A stretch of DNA of 57,072 bases from Geothrix sp. (lineage in GTDB: Bacteria; Acidobacteriota; Holophagae; Holophagales; Holophagaceae), in the NCBI GenBank assembly GCA_030824075.1, contig JAVBYJ010000030.1, positions 1-57,072 on the forward strand, written 5' to 3'. A program made the position numbers and the translations under genes. The notes under the pieces were generated by a model, which was not told the DNA's origin, did not search any database, and saw only the letters and a program-made list of their open reading frames with translations. Positions 45,048 to 55,286 of the stretch are shown here, one piece after another; the first letter of the stretch is position 1, and each line of letters opens with the position of its first letter.

Positions 45048-45395
45048 TTGCTTACCTACCATGCCTCTCAGAAGGACCACCAGCCCATCCTCTCCCTCAC
45101 TGGGGTGCTGACCATCTACACCGTGGCGCAGGCCAGGCAGGAGATCCCAGCCAGGCTGGCGAAACGCAAGGCGCAGGTGCTGGATCTTTCCGGTATCGAG
45201 GAACTGGATACCGCTGGCGCGCAACTCCTTCTCTGGCTGAAACGCGATGCTTCCAGCCGCGGTACTGAACTCGCACTTGCCCATCACAGTCCGGCAGTGG
45301 TCGAGGTTCTCGATCTGCTGAGGCTGACTGCCGCCTTCGGCGACACCATCCTTCTCTCGCCTCCCTCTCCATCAAGGAGCCACCATGGATCTTGA
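45048..45395 (+). CDS. STAS-domain protein of the chemotaxis operon
   Basis: TTG at 45048 with GGAGGG gives 115 residues: a STAS fold (ILSLTGVLTIYTVAQARQEI ... KAQVLDLSGIEELDTAGAQL) with the conserved Asp-Ser/Thr region reading ELDTAGAQ. The Thr here is the position phosphorylated in anti-anti-sigma factors. It overlaps the cheA start by 11 bp. STAS proteins beside CheA are known in several delta-proteobacterial and acidobacterial chemosensory clusters, where their role is not settled. Confidence 0.85.
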   Translation: MLTYHASQKDHQPILSLTGVLTIYTVAQARQEIPARLAKRKAQVLDLSGIEELDTAGAQLLLWLKRDASSRGTELALAHHSPAVVEVLDLLRLTAAFGDTILLSPPSPSRSHHGS

Positions 45396-47577
45396 CAAGG
45401 TGAAGCAGACCTTCATCCTCGAGGCCCGGGAACTGCTGGCGGCCATGGAGGAAGCCCTGCTGGGCATTGAAGAAGATCTGAACCCGGGCGAATCCATCAA
45501 TGCCATGTTCCGAGCGGTCCACACCATCAAAGGCTCGGCGGGTCTCTTCGGGTTGGATCCTATCGTGCGCTTCTCCCACACCGTGGAGAGCGTCATGGAT
45601 CGGGTGCGCAGCAAACAGATCAGTCTCGATCCGACCCTGGTGAGCCTGCTGCTCGAATGCCACGACCATCTGGCGAGCCTGATCACCTCCACCCAGGAAG
45701 GCGTGGAGGAAACGCCCGAAAGCCATGAAGGAAGCCAGCGGCTCCTGAATCAACTGATCCCCTATCTGGAAGGGAATGGCGTCATTGAGTCGACTCCGGT
45801 TCGCGTGGCCGCCCAACCCAGCGGAGCGTCTGAAGGCGGGTGGAACGAATGCTGGCATCTTTCGATCCGATTCGGCCCGGATGTGTTGCGGAATGGCATG
45901 GATCCCCTGTCATTCGTCCGCTACCTGGGCACCTTGGGCAAGATCGTTCACCTGGCTTCGGTGGTGGAAAAACTGCCCCGTGGTGAGGACTACGATCCGG
46001 AAACCTGCTATCTCGGGATCGAGCTGGATTTGGATACCGATGCGGATCGCCAGACGATCGAAGACGTCTTTGAATTCGTTCGCGAGGACAGCGAGATCCG
46101 GCTGCTCCCCCCCCATTCCAAGGTCGAGGAATACATCGCCTTCATCCGAGCGATGCCCGAGGATGAGCGTTTTCTTGGGGAAATTCTGGTGGCCGGGGGC
46201 TGCATCACGACCAAGGATCTGGAAGAGGCCCTCCGGACGCAGAAGGCCGAAACACTGGAGGACGGTGTCATCCATGGACGCTTGATCGGAACGATCCTCA
46301 TCGAGGATCAAGCTGTGCCTCCACCCGTGGTGGCCGCGGCGCTCGACAAGCAGAAGAAATTCCAGGACCGGCAGGCCCAGGAGATGAAGGTCGTCAAGGT
46401 CCAGGCAGATAAGCTCGATCGGCTGGTTGACCTGGTGGGCGAGCTGGTGATCGCCGGGGCCTCTGCCAATGCCATGGCGGTACAGGTTCACGAACCGAGG
46501 CTGCTCGAGGCCACCACCATCGTCAACAAACTGGTGGAGGAGATCCGCGACAACGCCCTCAGTCTTCGCATGGTACAGATCGGGGACACCTTCAACCGGT
46601 TCCGACGGATCGTGCGGGATGTCTCCCAGGAGATGGGTAAGTCCATCGAGTTAGAGCTCCACGGAGGCGACACGGAGCTGGACAAGACCATCGTTGAAAA
46701 GCTCAGTGATCCCCTGATGCACATCGTTCGGAACGCCATTGACCATGGAATCGAGTCACTCGAGGTGCGCCGGGCTCGGGGGAAACCGGATACCGGGTCC
46801 CTGTCCCTGAACGCCTTCCATGACTCCGGAAGCATCGTCATCGAGGTGGCAGATGACGGCGGTGGTCTCAACAAAGCCAAGATCCTGAAGAAGGCTGTCG
46901 AGCGCGGCATCATCCGCGAAGGGGCCGAACTCAGCGATGCCGAGATCACCAGCCTCATTTTCGAGCCAGGCTTCTCCACTGCCGAGGCCATCACGAAACT
47001 TTCGGGCCGTGGCGTCGGAATGGACGTGGTGCGGCAAAACATTGATGAGCTGAGGGGCTCTATCGAGTTGGAGTCCTATGAAGAGGCCGGTACCACCCTG
47101 CGTATCCGGCTGCCCTTAACCCTCGCGATCATTGATGGTTTCCGGGTCGGAATCGGGACTGCTTCCTATGTGCTGCCCCTCGATCTGGTCATCGAGTGCC
47201 TGGATCTCGGCCCCTTCCTGGAATCGGAGGAGAACCACCTCATCAACCTGCGCGGCGAGGTGCTCCCCTTCCTCCGCTTGCGGGAGATTTTCCGGATGCC
47301 CGGGGAACCCCCGACGCGGGAGCGCGTGGTTGTTGTGCAGTATGGCGAGACCCGGGCGGGACTCGTCGTGGACCGACTCATGGGTGAATTCCAGACGGTT
47401 ATCAAGCCGCTCGGGAACCTGTTCAAGCAGGTCCGTGGCGTGGGGGGCTCCACCATCCTCGGATCCGGTGAGGTCGCCCTCATCCTCGACGTGCCTCAGC
47501 TCATCCAGCTTGCTTCCGAACCCAGCTCCGGCCTTCGCCGGAGGCCCGCCACCCACCTTCCTCCCACTCATTCCTAA
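45385..47577 (+). CDS. cheA: Chemotaxis histidine kinase CheA with extra N-terminal domains
   Basis: 730 residues, AAGGAG site before the ATG. Order: HPt/P1 with His46 ([13 protein letters not shown]), then a ~90-residue ferredoxin-like region ([20 protein letters not shown]), then a MshEN-like segment ~263-330 ([20 protein letters not shown] ... [20 protein letters not shown]), P3 dimerisation helices, the ATPase with [12 protein letters not shown]-like DDGGGL and GRGVGMDVV boxes, and a C-terminal CheW-like P5. The catalytic parts are intact. The MshEN-like insert between P1 and P3 is unusual and echoes the domain of the gene at the left edge of the window. Confidence 0.94.
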   Translation: MDLDKVKQTFILEARELLAAMEEALLGIEEDLNPGESINAMFRAVHTIKGSAGLFGLDPIVRFSHTVESVMDRVRSKQISLDPTLVSLLLECHDHLASLITSTQEGVEETPESHEGSQRLLNQLIPYLEGNGVIESTPVRVAAQPSGASEGGWNECWHLSIRFGPDVLRNGMDPLSFVRYLGTLGKIVHLASVVEKLPRGEDYDPETCYLGIELDLDTDADRQTIEDVFEFVREDSEIRLLPPHSKVEEYIAFIRAMPEDERFLGEILVAGGCITTKDLEEALRTQKAETLEDGVIHGRLIGTILIEDQAVPPPVVAAALDKQKKFQDRQAQEMKVVKVQADKLDRLVDLVGELVIAGASANAMAVQVHEPRLLEATTIVNKLVEEIRDNALSLRMVQIGDTFNRFRRIVRDVSQEMGKSIELELHGGDTELDKTIVEKLSDPLMHIVRNAIDHGIESLEVRRARGKPDTGSLSLNAFHDSGSIVIEVADDGGGLNKAKILKKAVERGIIREGAELSDAEITSLIFEPGFSTAEAITKLSGRGVGMDVVRQNIDELRGSIELESYEEAGTTLRIRLPLTLAIIDGFRVGIGTASYVLPLDLVIECLDLGPFLESEENHLINLRGEVLPFLRLREIFRMPGEPPTRERVVVVQYGETRAGLVVDRLMGEFQTVIKPLGNLFKQVRGVGGSTILGSGEVALILDVPQLIQLASEPSSGLRRRPATHLPPTHS

Positions 47578-47597
47578 ACCTGACAAAGGAGATTGAC

Positions 47598-49223
47598 ATG
47601 ACTTGGTACAAGCAGCTCCGGCTGGCAACCCAGCTCATTCTTGCCTTCATCGTTGTGGCTCTTATCGCGGGTGGAATCGGCGTGATTGGCATCATCAACG
47701 TGGGAGCGCTTGCCAGAAGCGATCGGCACATGTACGACAGCGCCACGGCTCCGATGAAGAACCTCGATGCCTTCAACGGCAATTTCCAGCTGGTGCGGAA
47801 CTACCTGAGCAAGTCGATCGCCGCGCCGGACAGGGACACGCTCGTCAAAGTCCTGGAGACCGAAGCCAAGTACTGGAAACGGATGGAGGAAGCTCTGGTG
47901 GCCTATACGCCTCAGGCTACTTCGCCGGAGAAACAAGCCCACTTGTCTCGGCTGAAGGAATTGGTTGCGACCTATGACCGAGAGGTTGCCCAGCCCATGA
48001 TCCAGTCGACGCTGAGCGGAAAAGGCAAGGAGGCCGTCGTCATCTCGTATAGTGCCAACGTCGGAAAAATTACCGGTGAGCTGAATGATCTCATCGACAA
48101 AATGATCAGACTGAACGTGGAAGAGGCTGAAGGCATCGCTTCGAGCAATGCCAAGATGGCAGCGTCAGCCGCCCTTCAGATGGAGATCGCCATGGGCCTT
48201 GGCATGTTGCTGGCCATTGGTCTGGGTATGCTCGTGACCCGCGTCATCAAGCAGCAGGTGGGTGGAGAACCGCGTGAGGCCGCCGAGATCGCGCAGCGGG
48301 TGGCCGGCGGGGATCTTTCGATCGAAGTGAGAACCGCTCAGGGCGATTCCACCAGCATGATGGCGGCGATTCGTGAAATGGTGTCCAAGCTGGGCGAGAT
48401 CATCGGTCAGGTGCGGGACAACGCAGGCATGTTGGTGGGAGCCGCGGACCAGCTTAGTGCCACCGCGCAGTCTCTCAGCCAGGGTGCCAGTGAGCAGGCA
48501 GCCAGTGTGGAGGAGACCAGCGCCTCCATGGAGGAGATGAGCGCTTCCATCGCCCAGAACAACGAGAACTCCAAGGTGACGGGCGATATCGCGACCCGAA
48601 GCGCCAAGGAGGCCGTGGAAGGTGGTCAGGCCGTGAAAGAAACGGTCACCGCCATGAGGGAGATTGCGAAGAAGATCGCCATCATCGATGACATCGCCTA
48701 TCAGACAAACCTGTTGGCGCTGAATGCGGCCATTGAGGCTGGCCGGGCCGGGGAGCATGGCAAGGGCTTCGCCGTGGTGGCCGCGGAAGTCCGCAAACTG
48801 GCAGAGCGCAGCCAAGTGGCGGCGGAGGAAATCAGCCAACTGGCCGCCGGCAGCGTGGGCATGGCCGAGAAGGCGGGCTCTCTGCTGGAGACCATCGTTC
48901 CTTCCATCCAAAAGACGGCGGACCTGGTGCAAGAGATCGCGGCCGCCTCGGCGGAACAGAACTCGGGCGTGGGTCAGATCAACGGGGCCCTCAACCAGAT
49001 CACCCAGGCGGTGCAGCAGAACGCGGCCGCCTCCGAGGAACTGGCGTCCACCTCTGAGGAGGTGAACGCCCAGGCGCAGACGCTGCAGTCCAGCATGGAC
49101 TTCTTCACCCTCGCCGGCGGCAGGTCTGCGTCCCGGGCTGCCAGGAAACCCAAGGCCAGATCCACCAGCAAGCCCACGCCTGGTCCGGACGATACCGACG
49201 AACGGCAGTTCACTCGTTTCTGA
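47598..49223 (+). CDS. Methyl-accepting chemotaxis protein, 4HB type
   Basis: 541 residues: transmembrane ~8-30, a four-helix-bundle periplasmic domain ([20 protein letters not shown] ... [17 protein letters not shown]), transmembrane ~192-215, HAMP, and a signalling hairpin with the tip [21 protein letters not shown] Lys/Arg-rich linker and a C-terminal tail (ERQFTRF) lack the CheR-binding pentapeptide NWETF. AAAGGAG lies before the ATG. It is the main transmembrane sensor of this operon. Confidence 0.95.
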   Translation: MTWYKQLRLATQLILAFIVVALIAGGIGVIGIINVGALARSDRHMYDSATAPMKNLDAFNGNFQLVRNYLSKSIAAPDRDTLVKVLETEAKYWKRMEEALVAYTPQATSPEKQAHLSRLKELVATYDREVAQPMIQSTLSGKGKEAVVISYSANVGKITGELNDLIDKMIRLNVEEAEGIASSNAKMAASAALQMEIAMGLGMLLAIGLGMLVTRVIKQQVGGEPREAAEIAQRVAGGDLSIEVRTAQGDSTSMMAAIREMVSKLGEIIGQVRDNAGMLVGAADQLSATAQSLSQGASEQAASVEETSASMEEMSASIAQNNENSKVTGDIATRSAKEAVEGGQAVKETVTAMREIAKKIAIIDDIAYQTNLLALNAAIEAGRAGEHGKGFAVVAAEVRKLAERSQVAAEEISQLAAGSVGMAEKAGSLLETIVPSIQKTADLVQEIAAASAEQNSGVGQINGALNQITQAVQQNAAASEELASTSEEVNAQAQTLQSSMDFFTLAGGRSASRAARKPKARSTSKPTPGPDDTDERQFTRF

Positions 49224-49245
49224 CCGATCCCCCTAGGAGTCCACC

Positions 49246-49773
49246 ATGGCGGAATCGATGCAGCTTGCCACTCGCCCAGCTCAGCCACCTGCCACGCGCG
49301 GGGAGGAGAAGGTCGCCAACCAGTTCCTCACGTTCTCATTGGGGGGCGAGGTCCTCGGCATGGAGATCCGTTTCATCCGCGAAATCCTCCAGTACGGCGG
49401 AATCACGGAGGTTCCCCTGACACCGGCCGCCGTGCGCGGCGTGATGAATCTCAGGGGTGCCGTGATCCCGGTGATCGATTTGGCGGTCAGGTTTGGCCGC
49501 CCCTCGGCCCCCGTGGACCGGCGCACCTGCATCGTCATCCTTGAAGTCGAAGAGGGGGAATCCACCACCGTGATGGGGATCGTCGTGGACTATGTTCGGG
49601 AAGTTCTGGATATTTCCGATACAGAAATCGAACCTCCTCCCACCTTCGGCAACACCCTCCGGACTGATTTCATCCGCGGGGTGGGGAAAATTGGCAGGCG
49701 TTTCGTTCTGCTTCTGGATGTCGAACGTGTGCTCTCTGCAGAGGAACTCGCGTCCTCTGATCCCGCCTTCTGA
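49246..49773 (+). CDS. cheW: CheW coupling protein 1
   Basis: 175 residues with the CheW double beta-barrel (FLTFSLGGEVLGMEIRFIRE, EVPLTPAAVRGVMNLRGAVI, PVIDLAVRFG). It couples receptors to CheA. The ~22-residue N-terminal extension and ~15-residue tail are longer than in E. coli. TAGGAG precedes the ATG. A second CheW gene follows 13 bp later. Confidence 0.95.
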   Translation: MAESMQLATRPAQPPATRGEEKVANQFLTFSLGGEVLGMEIRFIREILQYGGITEVPLTPAAVRGVMNLRGAVIPVIDLAVRFGRPSAPVDRRTCIVILEVEEGESTTVMGIVVDYVREVLDISDTEIEPPPTFGNTLRTDFIRGVGKIGRRFVLLLDVERVLSAEELASSDPAF

Positions 49774-49786
49774 GGAGAAACCCATC

Positions 49787-50326
49787 ATGGCGGATCCCAA
49801 AAAAAATGGTACACGGCATCACCGGATCGCCGCTTCGGCTGAACCGAAGCAGCAGTACCTCGCCTTCGGCCTTGGTGGCGAGTCCTTCGCGATGGAGATC
49901 AGCTACGTCAAAGAGGTCATCCATTATGGGGAACTTACAGAGGTTCCTCTGATGCCTCCCTTCATCCGGGGTGTGATCAGCCTCCGAGGCGCCATGGTGC
50001 CCGTGATCGATCTATCCGTGAGGTTTGGACGCGCCCTCACGGAAATCGCCCGGAGAAGCTGCGTGGTCATCCTGGAAGTTCCCCGGGGCGAGGGGCTTGT
50101 GGTGGTTGGCGTCATCGTTGAAAAGGTGAGCGAGGTCCTTGAACTCGCGGCCTCCGACATCGAGCCGCCCCCCGCTTTTGGCGGGGACCTCCGGTCGGAG
50201 TTCCTGAACGGGGTCGGCAAGGTCGGAGGCGGTTTCGTCATTCTCCTCGACGTTCGGCATGTCCTCTCCATGGAGGAGATCTCCGCCCTCCCGGGCGATC
50301 GGGATGCCGAAGCAGCGCCCAAGTGA
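49787..50326 (+). CDS. cheW: CheW coupling protein 2
   Basis: ATG at 49787 follows GAGGAG. 179 residues, clearly paralogous to the upstream CheW: SFAMEISYVKEVIHYGELTE, EVPLMPPFIRGVISLRGAMV, PVIDLSVRFGR, and a shared EPPPAFGGDLRSEFLNGVGK region. The pair probably arose by tandem duplication; two CheWs can serve different receptors. Its stop overlaps the cheR start. Confidence 0.95.
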   Translation: MADPKKNGTRHHRIAASAEPKQQYLAFGLGGESFAMEISYVKEVIHYGELTEVPLMPPFIRGVISLRGAMVPVIDLSVRFGRALTEIARRSCVVILEVPRGEGLVVVGVIVEKVSEVLELAASDIEPPPAFGGDLRSEFLNGVGKVGGGFVILLDVRHVLSMEEISALPGDRDAEAAPK

Positions 50327-51180
50327 AGGCGGCACCGTTCATGCGCACGATTCCCGCGGAGGTTCCGATACCGTCGGGCTTCGCACCCATCACGGATGCG
50401 GAATTCACACGCTTCCAGCAGTGGGTGTTTCAGACCACGGGCATCACACTCTCGAATCAGAAGGCAGCCTTGGTCTCGGGCCGACTGGGCTCGCGCCTGC
50501 GCCACCGGAAGATGGCCAGTTTTTCTGCATATTACAAGCTCCTCCAGGATCCGAACGAAGCGGACGAACTTCAGGCGGCCATCGATCTGATCACGACCAA
50601 CGAGACCTCCTTCTTTCGAGAGGCGGATCATTTCAAGGTGCTGCACGAATTCATCCAGAGCCTTCGCCCCGTCCCGTTTCCCTTCCGGGTCTGGAGTGCC
50701 GCCAGTTCGTCCGGCGAGGAGGCCTACACCATCGCCATGGTGTTGGCTGATGTGTTCGGCATGGCCGAGTGGCAGGTCCTTGGCACGGACATCAGCACCC
50801 GGGTTCTCGAGCGGGCGAGGAAGGGGCTGTATCCCATGGAGCGAGCCACGACGATTCCGAAGGACTACCTGCATCGGTTCTGCCTCAAGGGCCAGGATCG
50901 TCATGACGGGCTGTTCCTGATGAGTCGCCCCATCCGGGAGCGGGTGACCTTCACTCAAGCCAACCTATGCAAAACCTTGCCCAGGCTCGGTCCCTTTGAC
51001 GTCGCCTTTCTTCGAAACATCCTGATCTACTTTGACCTCCCTCAGAAACGACAGGTGGTGGATGCCGTTCGGGCCCAGGTGAAGCCGGGTGGCCTTCTCA
51101 TCGTGGGACATTCGGAAAGCCTCACGGGAATCGCGGACGGCCTCGTTCCCATTCGTCCCACGGTGTACCGTGTCGCATGA
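50323..51180 (+). CDS. cheR: Chemotaxis protein methyltransferase CheR
   Basis: The GTG at 50323 overlaps the cheW stop (GTGA); an ATG six codons later is an alternative. The 285-residue protein has the all-helical N-terminal domain (FQQWVFQTTGITLSNQKAAL), a SAM-binding domain with VWSAASSSGEEAYTIAM, GTDISTRVLERARKG, and the C-terminal VAFLRNILIYFDLPQKRQVV. It methylates receptor glutamates and opposes CheB. Confidence 0.95.
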   Translation: MKAAPFMRTIPAEVPIPSGFAPITDAEFTRFQQWVFQTTGITLSNQKAALVSGRLGSRLRHRKMASFSAYYKLLQDPNEADELQAAIDLITTNETSFFREADHFKVLHEFIQSLRPVPFPFRVWSAASSSGEEAYTIAMVLADVFGMAEWQVLGTDISTRVLERARKGLYPMERATTIPKDYLHRFCLKGQDRHDGLFLMSRPIRERVTFTQANLCKTLPRLGPFDVAFLRNILIYFDLPQKRQVVDAVRAQVKPGGLLIVGHSESLTGIADGLVPIRPTVYRVA

Positions 51181-51231
51181 GCCTAGCTTCAACCATTCCC
51201 TTGATACCCGCATGGGGAAGGTAGGTTCCAA

Positions 51232-52299
51232 GTGACACACGCGAATCCCATCAAGGTCCTGATCGTGGACGATTCTGCGGTGGTTCGGCAGGCGATGGTG
51301 GCGATCCTGGAGAAGGATCGGGGCATCAAGGTCACGGGTCACGCCATGGACCCCATCTTTGCCATGGAGAAAATGGCGAAGGAATGGCCGGACGTGATCC
51401 TGCTGGACGTGGAAATGCCCCGGATGGATGGCATCACCTTCCTGCGCAAAATCATGGCCGAGCGACCGACCCCCGTCATTATCTGTTCTTCGCTGACGGC
51501 GAAAGGGGCGGAAACCACCATGCAGGCCCTCTCGGCCGGGGCTTTCGCGATCTTCACCAAGCCGACCTTGGGCGTTAAGAACTATCTGGAAGACGCATCC
51601 CATGATCTCGTCGCCGCCGTCCACGCCGCTGCGGCAGCGAGGATGTCGCGCTTGCCTCTCCCCAGGGCACCCATGGTGGCTCCTCCCAAGCTCAGCGCGG
51701 ATGCAGTGCTGTCCCCTGGCCTCGAGGCCATGGCCGTTACGACGGATACCTTTACGGCCATCGGGACATCCACCGGCGGAACGCAGGCCCTGGAATATGT
51801 GCTGTCGGCACTGCCCCGGACCTGTCCTGGGATCGTGGTGGTCCAGCATATGCCGGAGCAGTTCACCGCCGCTTTTGCGGCGCGTTTGAATTCCATTTGT
51901 GAAATCGAGGTCCGGGAGGCCCGGACAGGTGACCGTGTCCTGGCGGGACGAGCCCTCATTGCGCCTGGAGGCAAACACCTGGTGATCAAGCGCAGTGGCG
52001 CGCAGTACCTTGCGGAAATCGTCCAGGCACCACCGGTGAATCGGCACTGCCCGTCCGTCGACGTGCTGTTCCGGTCTGTGGCGAAATACGCTGGAAAGAA
52101 CGCCATGGGGGTGATCATGACGGGCATGGGGGACGACGGTGCCCGGGGCCTTCTGGAAATGAAGCAGGCCGGAGCCAGGACCCTGGCTCAGGATGAGGAA
52201 TCCTGCGTGGTCTTCGGCATGCCCAAGGAAGCCATCAAGCTGGGGGCCGCCGATCGAGTGGTCCCACTCCACCAGATTCCAGAACTGATCTCTCGCTAA
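51232..52299 (+). CDS. cheB: Chemotaxis response regulator protein-glutamate methylesterase CheB
   Basis: 355 residues from GTG 51232. The receiver has Asp59 ([12 protein letters not shown]); the Lys site is in IFTKPT. After a linker, the esterase domain has the catalytic Ser in [12 protein letters not shown], His in [10 protein letters not shown] and Asp in [10 protein letters not shown]. Phosphorylation by CheA activates demethylation and deamidation of receptors. All active-site residues are present. Confidence 0.96.
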   Translation: MTHANPIKVLIVDDSAVVRQAMVAILEKDRGIKVTGHAMDPIFAMEKMAKEWPDVILLDVEMPRMDGITFLRKIMAERPTPVIICSSLTAKGAETTMQALSAGAFAIFTKPTLGVKNYLEDASHDLVAAVHAAAAARMSRLPLPRAPMVAPPKLSADAVLSPGLEAMAVTTDTFTAIGTSTGGTQALEYVLSALPRTCPGIVVVQHMPEQFTAAFAARLNSICEIEVREARTGDRVLAGRALIAPGGKHLVIKRSGAQYLAEIVQAPPVNRHCPSVDVLFRSVAKYAGKNAMGVIMTGMGDDGARGLLEMKQAGARTLAQDEESCVVFGMPKEAIKLGAADRVVPLHQIPELISR

Positions 52300-52316
52300 G
52301 TGCCCGTGGACAGGCC

Positions 52317-52505
52317 ATGAACCAGATCCCATCCCACCCCGAAAAACCCATGGCCGGCCTTCACGTGCTGGTCGTCGAGGACAGCCTCGTACAGCGGGCT
52401 CATGCGGTCTCGCTCGTGGAGCAGCTGGGGGAGCGCCAGATGTCCGTGGCCCGACGGATGACCCAGCTGGCCCATGACCTCGTATACCCGTGTGTCGTTG
52501 GATGA
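52317..52505 (+). pseudogene. Receiver-domain fragment
   Basis: From ATG 52317, 62 codons. Residues ~13-38 (GLHVLVVEDSLVQRAHAVSL) are a typical receiver beginning, but the frame then goes into unrelated sequence and stops before the phospho-acceptor Asp and Lys. It seems to be a response regulator cut short by a deletion between cheB and the REC-kinase gene. A ribosome site is not obvious. A real short protein is possible but less likely. Confidence 0.5.
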
Positions 52506-52520
52506 TAGGAGTCGGCCCGC

Positions 52521-53759
52521 ATGAATCAGCATGAAACCATCTTGGTGGTGGATGACGAACCGGCCCTTCGCGCGAGCCTCCGAACCCATCTTGAAAGCAT
52601 CGGCTTCACAGTGATCGAGGCCGAAAATGGCAATGACGGGCTGAAGAGATGCATCGAGGAGCATCCTGATCTCGTGTTGCTTGATATCAACATGCCCGGG
52701 ATGAACGGCTATGAAGTGTGTCGTGGGATCAAGGCTCATCCAGAGGTGCTGGATACGCCGGTCATATACCTCAGTGCCATGCTTGACACCTGCGACATGC
52801 TGGAGGCCTTTGCCTCTGGCGGCGTGGATTACGTGGGCAAGCCATTCCGATACGACGAAGTGAATGCGCGGGTCATCACGCATCTGCAACTCCGCAGACA
52901 GAATCGCCAGATCGAGGAAGATCACAAGAGGATCCAAGAGGCTCTTTCCGAGGTTCGAAAGGAGCAGCTGCTTCTGATCGACTTGAATGAACACCTTCGC
53001 CAATCGGTTGCGATCAAGAGCCACTTCATCGCCCACATGCGGAATGAAATCAACGATCCCCTTGGTGCCATCCTCGGGCTCGCGGAAGAAATCGCTGACC
53101 CCCGCAACGGCCTTGAGTGCGCGCGCGAATTGGCGAATCGGATCAAGGCCGAGGCCTTCCACCTCGACTTCCAGCTCCGAAACATCTTCTGTGCGGCAGA
53201 GTTGGAGGCAGGGGAGGCCTCGCCTTGCATCACGAAGGTTTGCCTCGAATCGGTACTCTTGGATGTGACTGGGGCCTTGGCCGCGCCAGCCCTGGAAAAA
53301 GCTCAGACCCTCGGTGTGGACCTTGCCAAAGACATCCAATTCATTTCGACCGATGCGGCCAAATTGCGCATCATTCTGGCGAACCTTGTTTCCAATGCGA
53401 TCGAGTTCACCCCGAAGGGTGGAAAGATTGAGCTTCGTGCGCTGAAGACGGAAGATTTTCTGCAAATCGAGGTCAAAGACAATGGAATCGGTCTCAACAA
53501 GACGGATGTGTCCATTATCTTCGAGCGCTTCAGGCAATTGGACACTGGTCCCGATCGGGCCCACAAAGGACAGGGGCTTGGCTTAGCCGTGGTCAAGGCT
53601 CTTGTTGAGATCTTGGATGGCCAGGTATCGGTGGAAAGTGAGCCAGGACAGGGCTCCACCTTTATCTGCCGCTTGCCGATCCTGCCGCAATCCAAGAACC
53701 CGGATTCCTTCGCTTTCGATGGCAACCTCTTCATCTTTGATGAGCCGCACGAGCTGTGA
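52521..53759 (+). CDS. Receiver-histidine kinase hybrid
   Basis: 412 residues without transmembrane segments. An N-terminal receiver (acidic pair in VVDDEPALR, Asp in VLLDINMPGMNG, Lys in YVGKPFRYDE) is joined by a coiled coil to a DHp with HMRNEINDPLG and an ATPase with LVSNAIEFTP, VKDNGIGL and GQGLGLAVV. Cytoplasmic REC-HK proteins link two phosphorelays. In this position between cheB and cheD it may be an alternative output or integrator of the chemosensory system. Its stop overlaps the cheD start. Confidence 0.9.
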   Translation: MNQHETILVVDDEPALRASLRTHLESIGFTVIEAENGNDGLKRCIEEHPDLVLLDINMPGMNGYEVCRGIKAHPEVLDTPVIYLSAMLDTCDMLEAFASGGVDYVGKPFRYDEVNARVITHLQLRRQNRQIEEDHKRIQEALSEVRKEQLLLIDLNEHLRQSVAIKSHFIAHMRNEINDPLGAILGLAEEIADPRNGLECARELANRIKAEAFHLDFQLRNIFCAAELEAGEASPCITKVCLESVLLDVTGALAAPALEKAQTLGVDLAKDIQFISTDAAKLRIILANLVSNAIEFTPKGGKIELRALKTEDFLQIEVKDNGIGLNKTDVSIIFERFRQLDTGPDRAHKGQGLGLAVVKALVEILDGQVSVESEPGQGSTFICRLPILPQSKNPDSFAFDGNLFIFDEPHEL

Positions 53760-54271
53760 GAATGGACCCTGCGCCACCCACGCCCGTCAGGCGGCACCAC
53801 TTGAACCCGTGCATGCTCATTGCGCACCCGGGTGAGCTGGAAGTCACCACCCTCCTTGGCTCCTGCATCGCGGTATGCCTATGGGATCCCAGCCGGGCGT
53901 GCGGCGGTATGAACCACTACATGCTCCCGCTTTGGAACGGTGAAGGCCTCCCTACACCGAAATACGGCAATGTCGCCATCGAAAAGCTCATCGAAAAAAT
54001 GCTTCAGTTTGGATGTCTGAAGCGAAACCTCATTGCCAAGTGTTTTGGAGGAGCAAGCCTGATCGCAGACGCCACCGATCTCATGCAAATCGGGGCACGG
54101 AACTTCGATGTGGCCGAAGAGCTTCTGGCGATCCACCAAATTCCGATTGTCGCCAGGGAAGTCGGGGGGCAACGGGGCATGAAGGTCATATTCAATACCC
54201 AGAGTGGCGTCGCATGGGTAGGCCGCTTTGCGCCCCAAGCCGTGCTGCCGCCGAAGCCGGGCCAGAAATGA
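53756..54271 (+). CDS. cheD: Chemoreceptor glutamine deamidase CheD
   Basis: 171 residues from the coupled GTG 53756 (an ATG two codons on is also possible). The catalytic Cys37 is in TTLLGSCIAVCLWD and the His54 in GGMNHYMLP; a conserved GGASL motif follows. CheD deamidates receptor glutamines and, in organisms with CheC, modulates adaptation. No cheC is visible here. It is the last gene of the chemotaxis operon. Confidence 0.95.
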   Translation: MRMDPAPPTPVRRHHLNPCMLIAHPGELEVTTLLGSCIAVCLWDPSRACGGMNHYMLPLWNGEGLPTPKYGNVAIEKLIEKMLQFGCLKRNLIAKCFGGASLIADATDLMQIGARNFDVAEELLAIHQIPIVAREVGGQRGMKVIFNTQSGVAWVGRFAPQAVLPPKPGQK

Positions 54272-54311
54272 TCCATGAGCAGGGCGGCGCGAATGGCCCC
54301 TACGAAGGGGG

Positions 54312-55277
54312 TTATTCTTTTGGCCCCCCGGCCCAGCTTCCCTTGGGGCTCGCTTCTTCTGGCGAGGGCGCTTCGCCAAGGGCTTGTTGGAGCGCCACCA
54401 GGAAACGGCCTGGCGCTTCCTGGTGGGGCACATGTCCACAGCGATCCACCGGGATGAGCTGGGCATCGGGAAGCACTGCCAGCATGCGCTGGGCGTAGGC
54501 CAGGGGCATCAGCCCGTCAGCGACGCCCCAGACCAACCGGACGGGGATCCGCAGGGGCCTGAGCTGATCTTCGGTGAGAATCCAGTCTTCCATGCTCGCG
54601 GCAGTGCCTGCGAAGCGGGCAAGGGGCCCATTTTTGGAACGTCGGACCAAATCATCCAGGACATGGTCGGGGATGGCCGGACTGCTCGCGTCTCGCAATT
54701 GCGCCATGGTTTCCCGGGCCTCTTGCCGATTGGCGGGCAACAGGTTCACATTCGCATTCGCACCCTTCAGGGGGCCGCCGTTGACGGCGATGACCCGTTC
54801 CACCCAGTCGGGATGTCTGGTGGCCAGGACCAGCGCCATCCAGGCGCCCAGGGAATTGCCCACCAGGGTCACCGACCGGCCTTGGGCCTGGCTGGAGATC
54901 ACTGCTTCAAGCCCACCGACGATTTCAGCAGCCTGGATGGGTCCGGTGGCAGGTGCGCTGTCGCCATGCCCGGCAAGGTCCGGGATGACGAGGGTGTAGC
55001 GTTTGCTGAGGGCCTTCGCCACCTGAAGCCAGGTCCCCGCCTGGTGGCCAGCCCCGTGCAGAAACACCAGCACGGGACCGGATCCCCCCACAAAGACGGT
55101 CTGGGGCCCCACAGGGGTCTGGACGACGCGCTTGTTCAAACCCGCCTTGACCAGCGAGCGCCGCGTTCCCCAGTCCCATACTTCCAGGGGCCGCTTGAGC
55201 ATCAGCCAGCCCAGGACGAGACAGCCGATGATGAACGACACCAGCACCAGGCTTCCGAACATCCAGCCTTCAGACAT
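54312..55277 (-). CDS. Membrane-anchored alpha/beta hydrolase
   Basis: 321 residues with an N-terminal transmembrane segment (MFGSLVLVSFIIGCLVLGWL). The hydrolase core has the oxyanion HGAGHQAG, nucleophile elbow VGNSLGAW (Ser), an acid in WGVADGLMPL and His in CGHVPHQEAP. It sits 9 bp from the ketoacyl-synthase-like gene on the same strand, so an acyl-ester or lipid substrate is a reasonable guess. No further specificity is visible. Confidence 0.88.
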   Translation of the reverse strand: MSEGWMFGSLVLVSFIIGCLVLGWLMLKRPLEVWDWGTRRSLVKAGLNKRVVQTPVGPQTVFVGGSGPVLVFLHGAGHQAGTWLQVAKALSKRYTLVIPDLAGHGDSAPATGPIQAAEIVGGLEAVISSQAQGRSVTLVGNSLGAWMALVLATRHPDWVERVIAVNGGPLKGANANVNLLPANRQEARETMAQLRDASSPAIPDHVLDDLVRRSKNGPLARFAGTAASMEDWILTEDQLRPLRIPVRLVWGVADGLMPLAYAQRMLAVLPDAQLIPVDRCGHVPHQEAPGRFLVALQQALGEAPSPEEASPKGSWAGGPKE

Positions 55278-55286
55278 GCAACCTCC

